A stretch of 64,000 bases of DNA, taken from NCBI GenBank assembly GCA_019055375.1, contig JAHQIW010002124.1, forward strand, positions 186,001-250,000, read 5' to 3'. Of the stretch, positions 34,775 to 46,899 are shown one piece after another. The stretch comes from Parelaphostrongylus tenuis. Lineage: Eukaryota; Nematoda; Chromadorea; Rhabditida; Metastrongylidae. Both the position numbers and the translations under genes were made by a program. How positions within the stretch are numbered: the first letter of the stretch is position 1; each line of letters opens with the position of its first letter. Under the pieces are notes generated by a model. The model did not search any database. It saw nothing but the letters and a program-made list of their open reading frames with translations, and was not told the DNA's origin.

Positions 34775-35030
34775 CCCATAATTATTATCTCAGCCAACAT
34801 GTCATGTAGTCTGTTAAAGGGCTCTTGTACAGCCTGATACACGTGTCTCGGCCTTGCAGCCTCGTCAGTCGGGCACCCCTTCGTCTTTAGCCAACCCTCT
34901 CGGGGATCCTAGATGGTTAGTTGCAGTCGAAGTACCGAGCTGTACAAGAGTCCTTTAACAGACCATATGACATGCTGACTCATAATAATCATGAGATATA
35001 TTGAAAATTTGAGCGTAGTCATAATAAAAC
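34775..35030. mobile_element. FB2 palindromic element, complete in B
   Basis: Partner of 4430-4660, with both arms present (ACATGTCATGTAGTCTGTTA ... and ... TTTAACAGACCATATGACAT). The centre contains the GTCGGGCACCCC block. Confidence 0.55.
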
Positions 35031-37846
35031 ACTCGAAAATAAAACGTTTGATTTACGTTACTCATGTTTGCGTAAAGTTTCAAGTTGATATTTGAGAAGG
35101 ATCAATATATTATTCGCAGGTATTTTCCCAAAAACGACGAGCATCTGGAGTAGTGCAGATAGGGACACACTCGGCATTGACCCTTTGAATGACTGCCCAG
35201 GAATTGTACAGGTACATGGATTAACTTGATGCTCATGTTAACCTATCGAATTGAAATGTATTGACGAATTCGCACCCGACGATTGTCATACTACGAAAGG
35301 TGAATATGAATGGACTTTATAGATGACGTTGTGAAGTTTACATGCCTCAACGACGGTGACAAAATCCGATATGAGCAGTTGTAGTGGCAAGAACTATTTG
35401 AATGAGAGTATTGTGAGGCGTCCTCACAAGTCTATCACAGTAACGCACTTGCAAGGATGCGAGTAATGGAGTTGTTAGAGGTGCCTACCGTACAAACTAG
35501 TTTTCATTATAGTTCACTCAACACTGTGAGCTCACCAAGTATTCCTTAGCAGTCGATCATTCAATTATAGAAAAGTCGAAAAGATTCTCCTCAAAATCAA
35601 ATTGTAAGGGTAGCTAGGACACACCTTGTTTGCGTATGAACGCTTTTTCCACCACTCGCTTTCACTTTATCACAGTAACAGGTAATTCAGAGCAACCAGC
35701 ATACCCCCATCAGAAATTCACTTTTCATCAAGATTAAAAGCACCCTCCACCACCTCTTTTTTCCTGAGAGCTCTTTAGACAGCAAGATACAAAAGTCATT
35801 ACCGACTGGATTTCTCAAAATGTCAAGCCAAGAAGGCCATCAACTCGATGGTCTTATTTTTTTATAATAAGCGTTGAAGGAAGATTTGATGTTCAGCAAA
35901 TCCTTACAGGAAGGAGGATCCACTGAGTTTACTTGCACGCGATAAGGAAAGATGGAGGTTTTATCGATGTCCGCTCAAGTCACTCAGTAACCATCGCGAC
36001 AAGTGATACAGGTCGCAGGTGATACGAATCATAAATAATTGCAGTATACATCACACGACTCATTCTTCTGTTGTGTAAAAAAGTGTAACATGTGATCATG
36101 GGATTAACACGGACACACTGAACGTGTTAATGAGTAAGGAATTACTGTAATGCTCAAGGGATAAGCTGTTGGTTCAGTCTCACACCAGAGGACCATCAAT
36201 ACTGCACAGGACTTCAGCTGTCGGCCAATTTGAACTAAATGGCAGTGCATCAGGCGGCGCTAGTTTGGTACATTGGTGGCCCACCGCCAAATAGCCCTTC
36301 AATCATCTCTAATGATGCTTATTAAATTAGAATGTATAGCGTTTTCCTTAAGAACTAGACAACACTAAAACTTTGTACTTTTCTTTTTTTTATAAGGCAT
36401 ATTATAACTGTTGCGCTAATGTGTATTTTCGGCACCTTCCTAATACAGGTGTCACTCGCTCTTTGACATTGGGAAATAAACAACAGATGCTTCTGTGAAC
36501 AGCTGGATTCTTGCGAAGCACATGAAGTAGCAAATGCCTGTGTTTACGATACGATAACGCATTGTGCACAACTGTTCCAGAATCTAACAGCATCGACCAG
36601 CATCCAACAACGTGCAGAAGTTCAAAACTTCTCATGCAACAAATTCCTCGCTGGCATTTAGTCAACTTGGAGCAACGTGCGGAGCGACACCATTTCTAAC
36701 CCAGCACAACGATCCATTCGCATATGTCGAAGCTTAGGCTTCTATATACTGCTGCAACGAAAGAAGCAGGTCTCTAGATTTCGTAAACCACCAAGCGATA
36801 TCATACGTTTCGGAAGATCGAAGTAGAATGAAAAGGGTGTATACGGTCAAAATTATCAACGGTGCCGAACCGTAGCACATATAGACACTCCTGAGGTAAG
36901 GCTTTCTAAAAGAAGAAAGGGAAGTTATTCTGACTTTTGGTCGACTAGCCATAGAGGGAGTATAGGATTTACCCTGATTGAACTGAGTTTCATCGCGATC
37001 TGTGGGACGATACGTGATGTGGATCTGTTGCATACGTGTCAGTATAAAATTCCATTGAGAACTGTCATTATGGCACATTTGAGCATTGCAGAGAAGGGCT
37101 TGCTAAATAACAACATAACGGCTCTATTCCAGCGCGTTCTTTCCAACTCATTACAATATTCATTAGTACAGTTCTTTGAAAAGGCTATGATAGAGATAAT
37201 TGATTAGAGGGGGCGACAAAAGAGACGCCAGAGATTGCATTCATATACTGTCAAATTGTTGTGTAGAAAACAATAACTTCGTCTATCAAAGTTCATCCAT
37301 TACTTCATCTTAATTTAGAAATACAAGGTCAAAGATGGGAACCACGTATCACGAATCATTCGAGCGTTCACTTCGAGCGCCACCGACCAAGTCGAGTGTA
37401 TCCTCCTTTTACAGTATCCATCTTTTTGAGATACAGTCATTTTTTTGTGGTCAAATTCACGTTCATTATTGTCACTTCTTTGAAGCAGAAGAAAACTGAG
37501 GTGACAATCTACACCCCAATTACGGCTCCATATCATGTTCTGACATATTCTTTAAAGCGCCATGACGTGCAGGTAAATCAAGTACATTTGACTCCAAAAG
37601 TGCTGAGATACGAGGAAAATTGAGCTAGAGGTGGCTAAAACACCGAGTTGACTAGAACAGCTGCGAGAAAGGAAGGGTGAAAGCCTTGATGATATTGAAC
37701 GGTGAGATGGAGGATGAACTTATCGCAGGATCGGATCTAATTGAGGTTATGAGATTCTTGTATCAGAACTCTTATACTTATATTACACATCGCACTCTGC
37801 CACAAAATAAAATTAGGCACTGAACAAAACCTAAGTCATAGCTACA
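35031..37846. other. No gene found (duplicated non-coding tract)
   Basis: Partner of about 4700-7480. The longest ORFs (87 codons minus at 36402-36665; 114 codons minus at 36734-37078) are not kept open in A. No splice-joinable chain was seen. Confidence 0.4.
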
Positions 37847-38053
37847 CTAATTCAATCGTTGTATAGTTTTTGTTGACATGGATTTGACTGTTACTTCGTC
37901 CCATTGTAATCTAAGGGACCCATTTTTCATGTCATCCAGTGGCACTTCGTATGCAGAATAACCTCGTTCCCATCGAATTAGGTATACGTATGGTTTGTAT
38001 TTAGGCACTTGAATTGCGTCAAATGATAGGAAATAAAATTCCATATTAGCCAT
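37847..38053 (-). CDS. B-only coding-like exon, possibly C2-like N-terminus
   Basis: On the minus strand an ATG at 38053 opens a frame to TAG at 37847: MANMEFYFLSFDAIQVPK, then YVYLIRWERGYSAYEVPLDD and LRLQWDEVTVKSM. The bases from about 37864 to 38053 are missing from A, which joins CGTTGTAT directly to ATTCTTGAAAC. The pattern of a strand, a xxVP turn, VYLIRWERG and a later LQWDE recalls the N-terminal C2 (NT-C2) domain of EEIG1/EHBP1-type proteins, but that is a by-eye impression. A possible donor is WDE|GTAACA. No second exon was found. Composition and ATG context look coding. Confidence 0.35.
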   Translation of the reverse strand: MANMEFYFLSFDAIQVPKYKPYVYLIRWERGYSAYEVPLDDMKNGSLRLQWDEVTVKSMSTKTIQRLN

Positions 38054-40234
38054 GTTCTTGAAACTCTGGTAGAACATTTGGCAATCAAACGCTCAAACCT
38101 ACTCCAAGTTGGTTCCTTTTTTTTTCAAAAACTCCCCAAAGATCACTAAAATTAAGCGAGGCTTGAAAAAATAGTCGATTTGAAGTGTTTGTATATATAC
38201 TCGTGTTTGGCAGTAAGCGAAGCAAATGACATTCGACAATCTGTAACACTCAAAAGAACTCCACTGTGATTATTAAACCGTAAGGTGAGATTGAATAGTT
38301 CGGCGTCGACTCTTCTATATAGGATATATATCCCCGAGGAATCCACTGATCCGAAAAGGCACCGTGCAAATGATGGCGATGGAAGGCCGAAACAAGTGTC
38401 TGGCATTTCATATGTGCCACAACGGACCCCATGAAAGGATTAAAACCTATGCTATCACGATATTATCAAAGTTTCGGAACATTTTGTATGTGAATAGACT
38501 CATTCACATCTGATTAGATCGTGTAGTGATATTAATGCACATATTGGAGAATCCATCAGTTTTTCCCACCTCAGTTACCGTAATCCAAAATCTACATCCG
38601 TCCTAGAAATTTACATATTACGCAAAAACAGTGGCAGTTCTCAAGAAATTTTCCGATTCCATAAATTGTGCATATTCATAGGCAAAGTCAGGGAGCTGAA
38701 GGTGTGTTTTCCTGTCGAAAGCTACAAATTTTCAGTGGGCTCAAACAAGTGGGAAATGTAAGCCTTATCAAAAAGAGTATTAACATATCATGAAAGAGGA
38801 ATAATGATCATGAATGACAGGAACGGACTATACAACGTTCATATTGCATACAAATTTCGTAATTCCACATCTACACTTTGATTTTTACATTACTTCATCA
38901 CCATCTTCAGCTTGGTTAGCGTCATCAATGGCGGACGATATGGAACAAAGCACATCTGAGAATGACCTGTATTCCGAAATGAACTTCTCCTCTTCCCGAT
39001 GGTACTGTAAATTTTTGAAAATCAGAGATAAAAACAAAACTAAAAACGCTACACGCTGTCTAAACAAAATAGTATAGAAAAATCGTTGAATAAAACTGGC
39101 TAAAAATAAAAGCGCATACTTTCTGTAATAAGTCTTTGAATCTTCTCTGAAGTTCTAGGCATTTCGCACGAACAATTTCCTTTTCTTCACTGTTTTCGTT
39201 TCGCAGTCTCACCAGTACCTTCTTCAGTTGGGACAGTTCATTTCGTCGACCACCGTCATTTTCTCGCAAGTTTTGAAGCACACTAAAAGAACATTATGAA
39301 ATAGCCATAGAAAGAAGTTCCTCATTGTCTGAAATCCGGACCTTAATATAATCCAATCCTGAGAAACTCCTATGGTTAAAATTTGAATCAATCAAACACA
39401 CACGGAAAGAAAAGCGAACACGTCCACCACTCACCTACTCAAATTCTCCTTCAATGATCTCAGATCTTTTAATCTTGAACTGCCCAGCTCGCAGGCACCT
39501 TCATGATTTTTCGCTTCCTCCTCGCCGCATACCACCAACCTCTGGAAATTTCATCTCTGAGAACAGGATTCCTCAAATAGCAGAAGGCAAACTTGGTTTG
39601 TAACAAACATATTCTTTATCCGAATTCTACAAATTGCCAAACGACAGCACATGATAAGTCAGTAAATAAGGTTGTAATGACTTAATCTCAGCTCTTCTTC
39701 CATTTGATGCGCTTGCTTCTTAAGTTCAGCACAACGTGCTTGAGACTCAATAGAACATTTCGAGACGATTCATTTCATTCTAAAACTCGTCACAGCAAAA
39801 ATACGTCTTAAGGTTTGTATTTGACATTCGACTATTTTCATAAAATGAGATACCTGCAGTTCAGAGAGCACATCCATCTCCCTGTGACGCTCATCAAGCA
39901 TCTTGGAAATTTGGTCAATCACCTTCATACTCTCTTCGTTATTATAAATTCGTTCTCTGAAAAAAGCTCGTTCAAATCAGCTACAAGCTCAGGTATAGAA
40001 GAATCATCCACGTCAATCACCTTTCTCTGTCACAGTCGCCTTGAAGACTTTTGATCTGTGCTCTCTGGTCTTCAACATCGCGAAGAAATCGAGCAGGAGA
40101 TTTAACTATTCCTTTGGAAACGTGTTCAGTTTTACTCCTGATAGATTCGATTTCCTTCTTTAGATCAACCTGCAACACAAAATTGCAACTGCGCTTTAAC
40201 AAAGCATTTCGTTATTCAATGAAGTTGAGCGATG

Positions 40235-40330
40235 TGCAAAACTTTCGCGTCAGGCGGGACTCGAACCCGCATTCCACCCTATTAGGGCGCGTGCTCTGAC
40301 CTGTTGCACACTTAAGGCCTCTTTTGCGAC
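40235..40330 (-). mobile_element. tRNA-derived SINE (B partner of 9660)
   Basis: Same position in the him-10 intron, same B box GGTTCGAGTCCCGCC on the minus strand. Confidence 0.6.
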
Positions 40331-41149
40331 CAGTCTTTCTACGCTACAAAGCATCAATCTGACAGCAACCAACAGTCAAGGGTTTGGCCTGGTAGTTGAT
40401 ATCGACATTGAATTGAGTTACGCTGACAATATTGTTTATATATACATATATATACATATATAAATAAATAAATATATATATATATATATATATATTGAAG
40501 AAGGCGCAGAAACAGTGGTGGCAAACCAGGCATTGGTAGTGCAACGGTTGAGAACACGCGTCTTCGCACAAAAAGAAATGCGGGTTCAAACCCTGCCTGA
40601 GGCAAAAGTTTTGCATAACAGTCAACGACATTTGGTATAATTGTGATATTACACCACCGCTATAAAGCTAATTCAGCTCATTACTAATTCATCAGGACAG
40701 GTTGCGTACTATTTTTTGTTTGCTATTCTTCATAGAAGTCCAAACTTCATCCTTTCTGCTCTCATTAATCTCTCCTGCTTTCAGCAACTCTTTCAACGTT
40801 CTTTGCTTGGCGCTTAGTTCTACCAACACCTGAAGAAACCGCAATGCAATAGAATCCGTCATTGAGTGTTCCATTGACATAAAATCACCTCGTTTTCTTT
40901 TCTTTTCCTCAGATCCAATCCAGAACGAAGTGCATTCCTTCGCTCTTCAGCCAGGCGCACCTTGAAGCGCTCCGATGTAGGTAAATTATTGTCTTTCGCA
41001 GAAACACTACATTGACTTTAGAATCATAACTCACTTGTTCCTGAGCCGCATTTACTACTTGTCGTGCTTCGTCGTATTCGGCTACCGTCTTTTCGAATAC
41101 ATGTGACGCTTTCTGGAAAGTACAAATTTTCTCATGCTTTGTAAAAGGG

Positions 41150-41640
41150 GTGGGATAGCGCAGTCGTTAGCGAGGCAGTGCATCAAGCAAGATTATAAAC
41201 GAAGTGCTGGATTGATCTCCTCCTCCAACACTCTTTTGCAATAGAAGAGTATTGAGTGATAGGCAAGACATTCGACATCAGTCGGGAGTTGAATCCACGA
41301 CCCATCCACATCGGGGACGAGTGCGATTACTACACCATCAATCCTATCGTTCTACTGCAACCATTCTTCGATAAATCCTATCGTGGCCGTCAGCAACGAA
41401 CCTCTAACGGGTTTGGTCTGGCATTTGGCTTAGTAGCTATCAGCATGACTGAGTCTAATGTCGATATGTGCATTCCCGACCAGAACCGCTAAAGGTTGAT
41501 TGCTGACATCTACAACATGATATATCGAAGAAGGAGTGGTAGCAGAGCGGTGACATCAGTGGTGTAGTGACAGTACGCGCCCTGGTATGGGTGAAACGTC
41601 GGTTCAACTCTCGCCTGAGAATGAAAGTTCTGCATGTCAC
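41150..41640 (+). mobile_element. Two tRNA-headed SINE units
   Basis: 41150-41425 is the partner of 10570-10870 (GGGGTGGGATAGCGCAGTCG TTAGCGAGGC). 41525-41640 is B-only: GTGGTGTAGTGACAGTACGC GCCC then GTCGGTTCAACTCTCGCC. Confidence 0.5.
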
Positions 41641-42299
41641 TCATCTTGAATGTACAATTATAGCATCGTAGAACTTGTGCAAAAACGGTATTTGTAGATT
41701 AGCTCAGAAATAAACTATATGGCCGAGTAATGACAGTCGAGCAAATCAAAAGGTTCTTCATAGCACAGTAACATGGAAGGCCCTAAAGGAATAGAATTTG
41801 CTTCTTTTGCTGTGTCTCTGTACCAACATACGACTTAGTAGATAAAGATCGCTGCGCTAGCGGAACAGTAAATAAGGAGTGGTTAACAGTAAGAACGAAT
41901 CTGGTGGAAAAAAAAGAAAAACATGCCATATTGAAATTCGTAAAATCCGCCAGAAGTGAGAGCAATCTTCGTGTTCTTTTTGGTTGTGGATTTACAAGAT
42001 CGCACATAGTGAAGTCACATGATTCGTCTCCGAAGTCGGTAGTGAAACATCGCCTAAAAGGACATTAATAATGTCATAAAAGATGGCGAACAATAAAAGT
42101 ATAACCAAAATAAAATTACTAATAAAATAAAGAAAACACCAACATAATTGTATTGATACTGGGATAGTTGAACGGTCCGTCTTCGAGAACTGTGAGCACC
42201 CCTGCACATGAAAATTGCTGGTTTACCGTTTTTGTCCTTGGACTTCCGAAGTAAGCTAAGCCGCGACATTCTCAGGTCGTCACCACATCAGAGCAGTCG

Positions 42300-42530
42300 C
42301 CGGCCGTTGCGAATCAAAAGAAGATTATCACCTTTCGACTATTAGCCACCAAGAAAGCGATCATTCCCGGTACGGTTTACCCTTAGTTGGGCTTTCCCGC
42401 ATGGAAATGCTGGCTCATCCCATCTTGAGTTGCCCTACTGGGGGATTGAACCCCCGCTGCACTTCGCACTCCGACAACCAGGAACACCCTCTAGCCACGA
42501 CGAGGAGGCGGTTAATGCAATTGTCAAGAC
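42300..42530 (-). mobile_element. tRNA-like repeat inside B him-10
   Basis: On the minus strand CGTGGCTAGAGGGTGTTCC then GCGGGGGTTCAATCCCCCAG, a clean B box. No A partner. It separates the CH-domain exons. Confidence 0.45.
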
Positions 42531-42757
42531 GAGGAGCGAAACTAAAATAGAGAAGAACTCAGGAATCCTCCAATAAACAAATAAGATCGTTTCAAACACA
42601 CAATGTTTATGACGTCAAAAACATCTGGTGGCTAAAGCTTTCAGGACATCAAAAATCCGTCTTCTAAATTAGATCGAATACATCAGGTCGCTCGATATGT
42701 TTTGGCACTAAAGCAATAAAATCCGAATTCATTAAGCAGAAGTAGTTGCAGCTGCAT

Positions 42758-43206
42758 GATTTTAGTATCGTTAAATTGCGCATTTTCTTGCGAACATTTT
42801 GCTATACAACTGCCTATACTTGCTTCAAGATGGAGCTGTTTTGGAGACAAATTCGCTTGCTACTCATGCACGAATGACGCGTAAGGGAAAATGCTAGTGA
42901 GGCGGAGCACAGGATTAATGGAGCTTGGGGCGATGGTACGCTTAAACAAAGAACGGTCAGTAAGTAGTTTACGCAGTCCAAAGCTGGAGAGATCAGTCTC
43001 AAGGATCAATCGCGCTCGGGCCGTCCACAGGAAGCTCCACTGATCTTGTGCGCCGCTTCACTGGCATTTTCCCCTACGGGCCATTCGTCGATGAGTAGCA
43101 AGCGAATTTCCTTGCAAAAAAAACAGCTCCATCTCAAAGCAAGCACAGGCAAGTTGTATACCAAAATGTTCGCAAGAAAATGCGCAATCGATCGATACCA
43201 AAACTA
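42758..43206. mobile_element. Snapback mariner derivative (inverted 5' ends)
   Basis: The left part carries, on the plus strand from about 42830, MELFWRQIRLLLMHE, ENASEAEHRINGAWGDGTL, QRTVSK, and FTQSKAGEISLKDQSRSGRP, the helix-turn-helix region of a mariner transposase with stops. The right part is the same 5' end in reverse. Matching arms of about 170-190 bp run from GCGCATTTTCTTGCGAACAT inward. It looks like an abortive-transposition product with no 3' half. It sits between the first and second him-10 exons, in B only. Confidence 0.65.
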
Positions 43207-43395
43207 TGTAGTTTTAATTACTTCTAGCTAAGAAATTTGGTGTTTATAGCTCTGACACCGCAAATTATGGATCGACCTGACGAATAGGGAAAAGCGTTAC
43301 CTTTGGGTGAACCACATCTTCCACATTGATGTCGACATTCAAACATGTCAGAGCATCGACGATCGAACGCGGGTCGAGAACAATCGAACACATTC

Positions 43396-43410
43396 CTGAA
43401 AGACTAAAGC
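43396..43410 (-). promoter_or_regulatory. Splice-leader (trans-splice) type acceptor before him-10 ATG
   Basis: On the minus strand TTTAGTCTTTCAG|GAATG: a strong pyrimidine-rich acceptor with the ATG (43391-43393) two bases downstream. This spacing is typical of nematode SL1-trans-spliced first exons. A cis acceptor after an untranslated exon would look the same. Confidence 0.45.
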
Positions 43411-43689
43411 ACATGGAAATGACGTCCACAACAACACCGGTAAGTACCAAGCGAGGTGCAAGTTGCTTTAGTATGGGAGCTCAATCATCAGCTTCAAAAT
43501 TTTGCCGCGCTAGAGGATAAAGGATAAAGCTGTCGGCTTTGATCGATCCCTGAGAGATGTGCTATGCATTGGTCCCCATTCGTAGCGTCATTCGCACTGA
43601 TTTGACGCATACGTGGCCCTCACGATGACTACTGGTGGCCAAACCGTTGTATCTAGTGTTGCTATCCTCCGGGACAAGTCTGGTACCAA

Positions 43690-43810
43690 TTCACCGACCC
43701 CGGAGGGATAGAAGGCTCGGCGAGCGTTGAGCGCAGCATCGAACCGTTAACCATCGATCGGTCGACCGAGTGTCGCTGAGCACCTCTGACCACTGCGCCA
43801 AACGTACTAG
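43690..43810 (-). mobile_element. tRNA-derived SINE
   Basis: Reverse complement reads GTTTGGCGCAGTGGTCAGAG GTGCTCAGCG ... AACGGTTCGATGCTGCGC. A and B boxes are both recognisable. B-only. Confidence 0.55.
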
Positions 43811-44069
43811 TGCTGTTTTATCGAATGGGAACTCGATGACAACACAACCACTGGCAATTTGAACTTCAATAATATTTATGATCACAAAATAATGAAAAAA
43901 AATTTATAGCCCACCACGAACCGGAAAGCGAAAAGTTTACGACGAGAAATCGAAAAGAAATTTCCCGCGCATAGTGTGAGTACCGTGATTACGTATATAG
44001 CCATCAACCGTATGCACAAAACGATCTCTTGGCTTCGTAATGAGGTCTTCTTGTATAGTTTAGGGCGCG

Positions 44070-44235
44070 TGTGGCGCAGTGGTTAGAGGTACATTCGACA
44101 CATGAGTAGTCAATGGTTCGATCTCTTCCCTCAGAGCTCTCTAAAGCTTTTAATCTCAGGAGTCAACAATTCGGTACTGGACTTGTCCCGGAGGGTAGCC
44201 AGCTGATTAGATATATCGATAGGTCGCCGCGAGTC
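44070..44235 (+). mobile_element. tRNA-derived SINE
   Basis: GGGCGCGTGTGGCGCAGTGG TTAGAGGTAC (A box), then CAATGGTTCGATCTCTTCCC (B box), same family as 43690-43810 in opposite orientation. B-only. Confidence 0.55.
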
Positions 44236-44595
44236 ATTGTGGAATTCCAATCCATCTTAATTATAGAGTCCTATTCTGCTTCAATAATGCTCATTTTCCG
44301 TTAGAATTTATCTCAGCTTGTGTACACCTCACGGACTCCTCAGAATGAGAGCACAGTAAAGACTGACGCTTGATTGAAAGGTTTTGGGAAAGAGAAAACA
44401 CACCGAATCAAAATACAGATGGAGCAAAATTAAAATATAAAAAATGCACACTGTTTCTTTCGAATCGCTGTGCCTTTGAGTAAAGAAAATAGATGCCGAA
44501 CTTTTGAAGAATGCAAGTATAAAATTCAGCAAAATTCTAGGTTATTTTTGGAAGTTTCATTTCTTAAGAACTTTGTGCCCCTTCAATTGACAGTT

Positions 44596-44596
44596 T

Positions 44597-44676
<80 letters not shown>

Positions 44677-44720
44677 TTCGTGCACATATATATGTACATG
44701 TATATGCACGTGTATATAAG
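44596..44720. repeat. Compound microsatellite (TA)n(TTTA)n
   Basis: About 22 TA units, then about ten TTTA units to 44678, then CATATATATGTACATGTATA-type units. Confidence 0.9.
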
Positions 44721-44934
44721 CAGATGTACATGCGTAAGTATAACGATATGTGTTCCACTTGCCCTCGGATAACTGAAAAGAACCAAATAAAAAGTGATCA
44801 GCGTGACAAATCAGAATCGAAGCTAGAAAGAATCTTATCATCAAAAATCTCAACATTGAAAACCTTTAAGAGACAACCAGCATTTTCATTGTATCTTTCG
44901 TTTCGAGTGTTTTCTTGAGACCACTGCTCAAATT

Positions 44935-45430
44935 TCAATATGCCTGATAATCATTATTTGAGCCACGCATGTCAGTGGTCTGTGAAACAGGGCTGACTTA
45001 TAGAGCCCGATACACGTGTTTCGATCTTGCGATCTCGTCAGTCAGCCATTTACCTTTTCTCGTCTTTTGCTAATCTCTGTGGGAGCTCCAGTCCTTACAC
45101 CAAGAGTTTGCAACGACGGACGTTTTACACTCTATGCCCAGTGAAAATCTCACCGAACATAGAGTGTTGTACACTCTATTGCTCTTGGCTGGTATATTCA
45201 ATAAATCATATCTTTCGTTTCAAGTGTTTTCTTGAGACCACTGCTAAAAATTCTATATGCCTGATACTCTTAGTGCGGAGACTGGAGCTCCCACAGAGGA
45301 TAGCAAAAGGCGAGAAAAGGTAACTGCCCGACTGACGAGATCGCAAGATCGAAGCACTTGTATCGGGGCTCTATAAGTCAGCCTTCTTTGGCAGACCACT
45401 GACATGCGTGGCTCAAATAATGATTATCAG
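44935..45430. mobile_element. FB2-like palindromic element (B partner of 12070)
   Basis: Same mirrored arms (TTATTTGAGCCACGCATGTC ... GACATGCGTGGCTCAAATAA). Confidence 0.7.
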
Positions 45431-45498
45431 GCATTTTCATTGTATTAAACCAATATTCAGAGTGTGTGCGTTTTCTCATCATGCAGGTTCCAGTACTT

Positions 45499-45990
45499 CT
45501 AGCTGTCAACTAATTTTTTCCATCTTCTGCTTTGAACGTCCGTAGAATACTGCTTGTACTGCTTGTGCGCGCCTCCTCGCAATCTCAAGGATAGCTGGAT
45601 GTCGCGTTCTATAAGGAGTTCGTTGTTAACAAACGATGAGAATGGGGGAGGTGCAGATCGGCCCACGCGCGCCACAACGAACAGCAACCACTCGGCCACG
45701 ATGCCCCATGGTAAGTGTTGAATTGATCGAAAGAGTTTATAATCGAATAGAGCAACATCTCGATTGCAGGCGAAAGCGGAAGAACTTCGGCGCCGTTCAA
45801 CTCTCCAAACTTTTCCTTGTCTTTGGCCGTATGCGATAGGCTTGTTGCGCTGAAACAAAGCGCGCTTTCGTCGGACTCATCTTGGACAGTTCTTTACTAT
45901 ATTGTCGTAGACACGATCCAGTTGTTGGCGGCGAGCTCGCCATTATCGCACAAGCCTTTTCTTTAGTGAAAGCGGATCAACACACACACA
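45499..45990 (-). pseudogene. Mariner 3' relic (B partner of 12630)
   Basis: The minus reading again has LFDYKLFRSIQHL and RRWKKLVDS, with small tandem changes (an extra GTACTGCTT unit near 45553). Dead. Confidence 0.5.
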
Positions 45991-46045
45991 TATCAGCTGT
46001 TCTAAAGGCTCTTTGGAGCTGAAATTAATGAACTAGATATATAGA

Positions 46046-46856
46046 TTCTTTCTGATTAGAAGGGACAACGAAGAATCGATCTCATTCGCTGCAAAGGTAA
46101 TTTTGTGGGAGTGTTAGTATCAGTTCGAAAACGAGACTTATGGCTACAGCCCCACGTCGCCGGTTTTTACAAAAGCCTTTTTTTGACGTTGCTACACGCG
46201 GAGATTTCTTGGCTCTAGACGCGCAAATTTCTCGCCGAACAGAGCTCTTTCTCTGGGTTATTAAAAGTCATTCGATAGCGTAATCGAATTTGATTCCAAC
46301 ACTGTACTTACATCCTGAAAGGACCGTTTCTTTGAAAGGTGACAGGTGAAATGAGTTGGATTACCATCCGCGATGAAGGCCAGAAAGCCAATTCACGTGC
46401 GGTTGCGTGGGGAGGCCACTTGAACTGCTGAAGTGATACTTCTCTATGTGTTCATATGCCCGAAAAATCGGTGCTCATCGCGTCAGCCACGCACACTTGC
46501 GTGAATTAGCCAAATTAGCCCTTGGTTGCAGGTGGGAATACAACTTATTTTACCTGCTGCGTTTCAGAATAACAGTTTTTACAGGATATAAGCGCAGCGT
46601 TTAAATCAAATTTGATTAGGCCATTGAATGATTACTAATAGTCCGAAGAAAGAGCTTTGTCCAGCGAGAAGTATGCGCATTTAGGTCATAGATTTATGTG
46701 GAGCTCACAGCGTTATCAAAGGGTGTTTTGAAAGAACGGCGACATGGAGACGTAGCCTCAAGTCTTAGTATCGCATGGTTACTAACATTCCAATGAAAAG
46801 TTCCCTTTCACCAACTGAGGGCGGCCTCCCATTTGCCGTCTCCTAATCAGAAAAAA
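46046..46856. mobile_element. FB1 foldback element (B partner of 13166)
   Basis: Termini TTCTTTCTGATTAG / CTAATCAGAAAAAA. Arms diverged from A by several percent. Confidence 0.6.
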
Positions 46857-46865
46857 TTCATTATA

Positions 46866-46899
<34 letters not shown>

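Larger units (their letters stand above)
38885..43395 (-). pseudogene. him-10: him-10/nuf2 gene with CH domain but broken C-terminus (copy B)
   Basis: N-terminal exons: 43301-43395 (starts MCSIVLDPRSIVDALTCL, ends VEDVVHPK), a probable 42144-42189 (LEDGPFNYPSINTI) and 41923-42053 (DFTMCDLVNPQPKRTRRLLS, compare the Nuf2 CH segment DFETADILCPKAKRTARFL). These identify the family: a CH domain that binds microtubules within the Ndc80 complex. At least one CH exon between the first two is missing or hidden; a snapback mariner (42758-43206) and a SINE (about 42430-42520) lie there. The coiled-coil exons follow from about 41115 down to the stop at 38885. Breaks relative to A: a 2-nt deletion near 39758 (stop soon after) and loss of the GT donor at about 39684 (GAGA|GTTAGT in A is GAGATTAAGT here). 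The donor after DLLQK is normal GT. As it stands the gene cannot make full-length protein. Confidence 0.75.
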
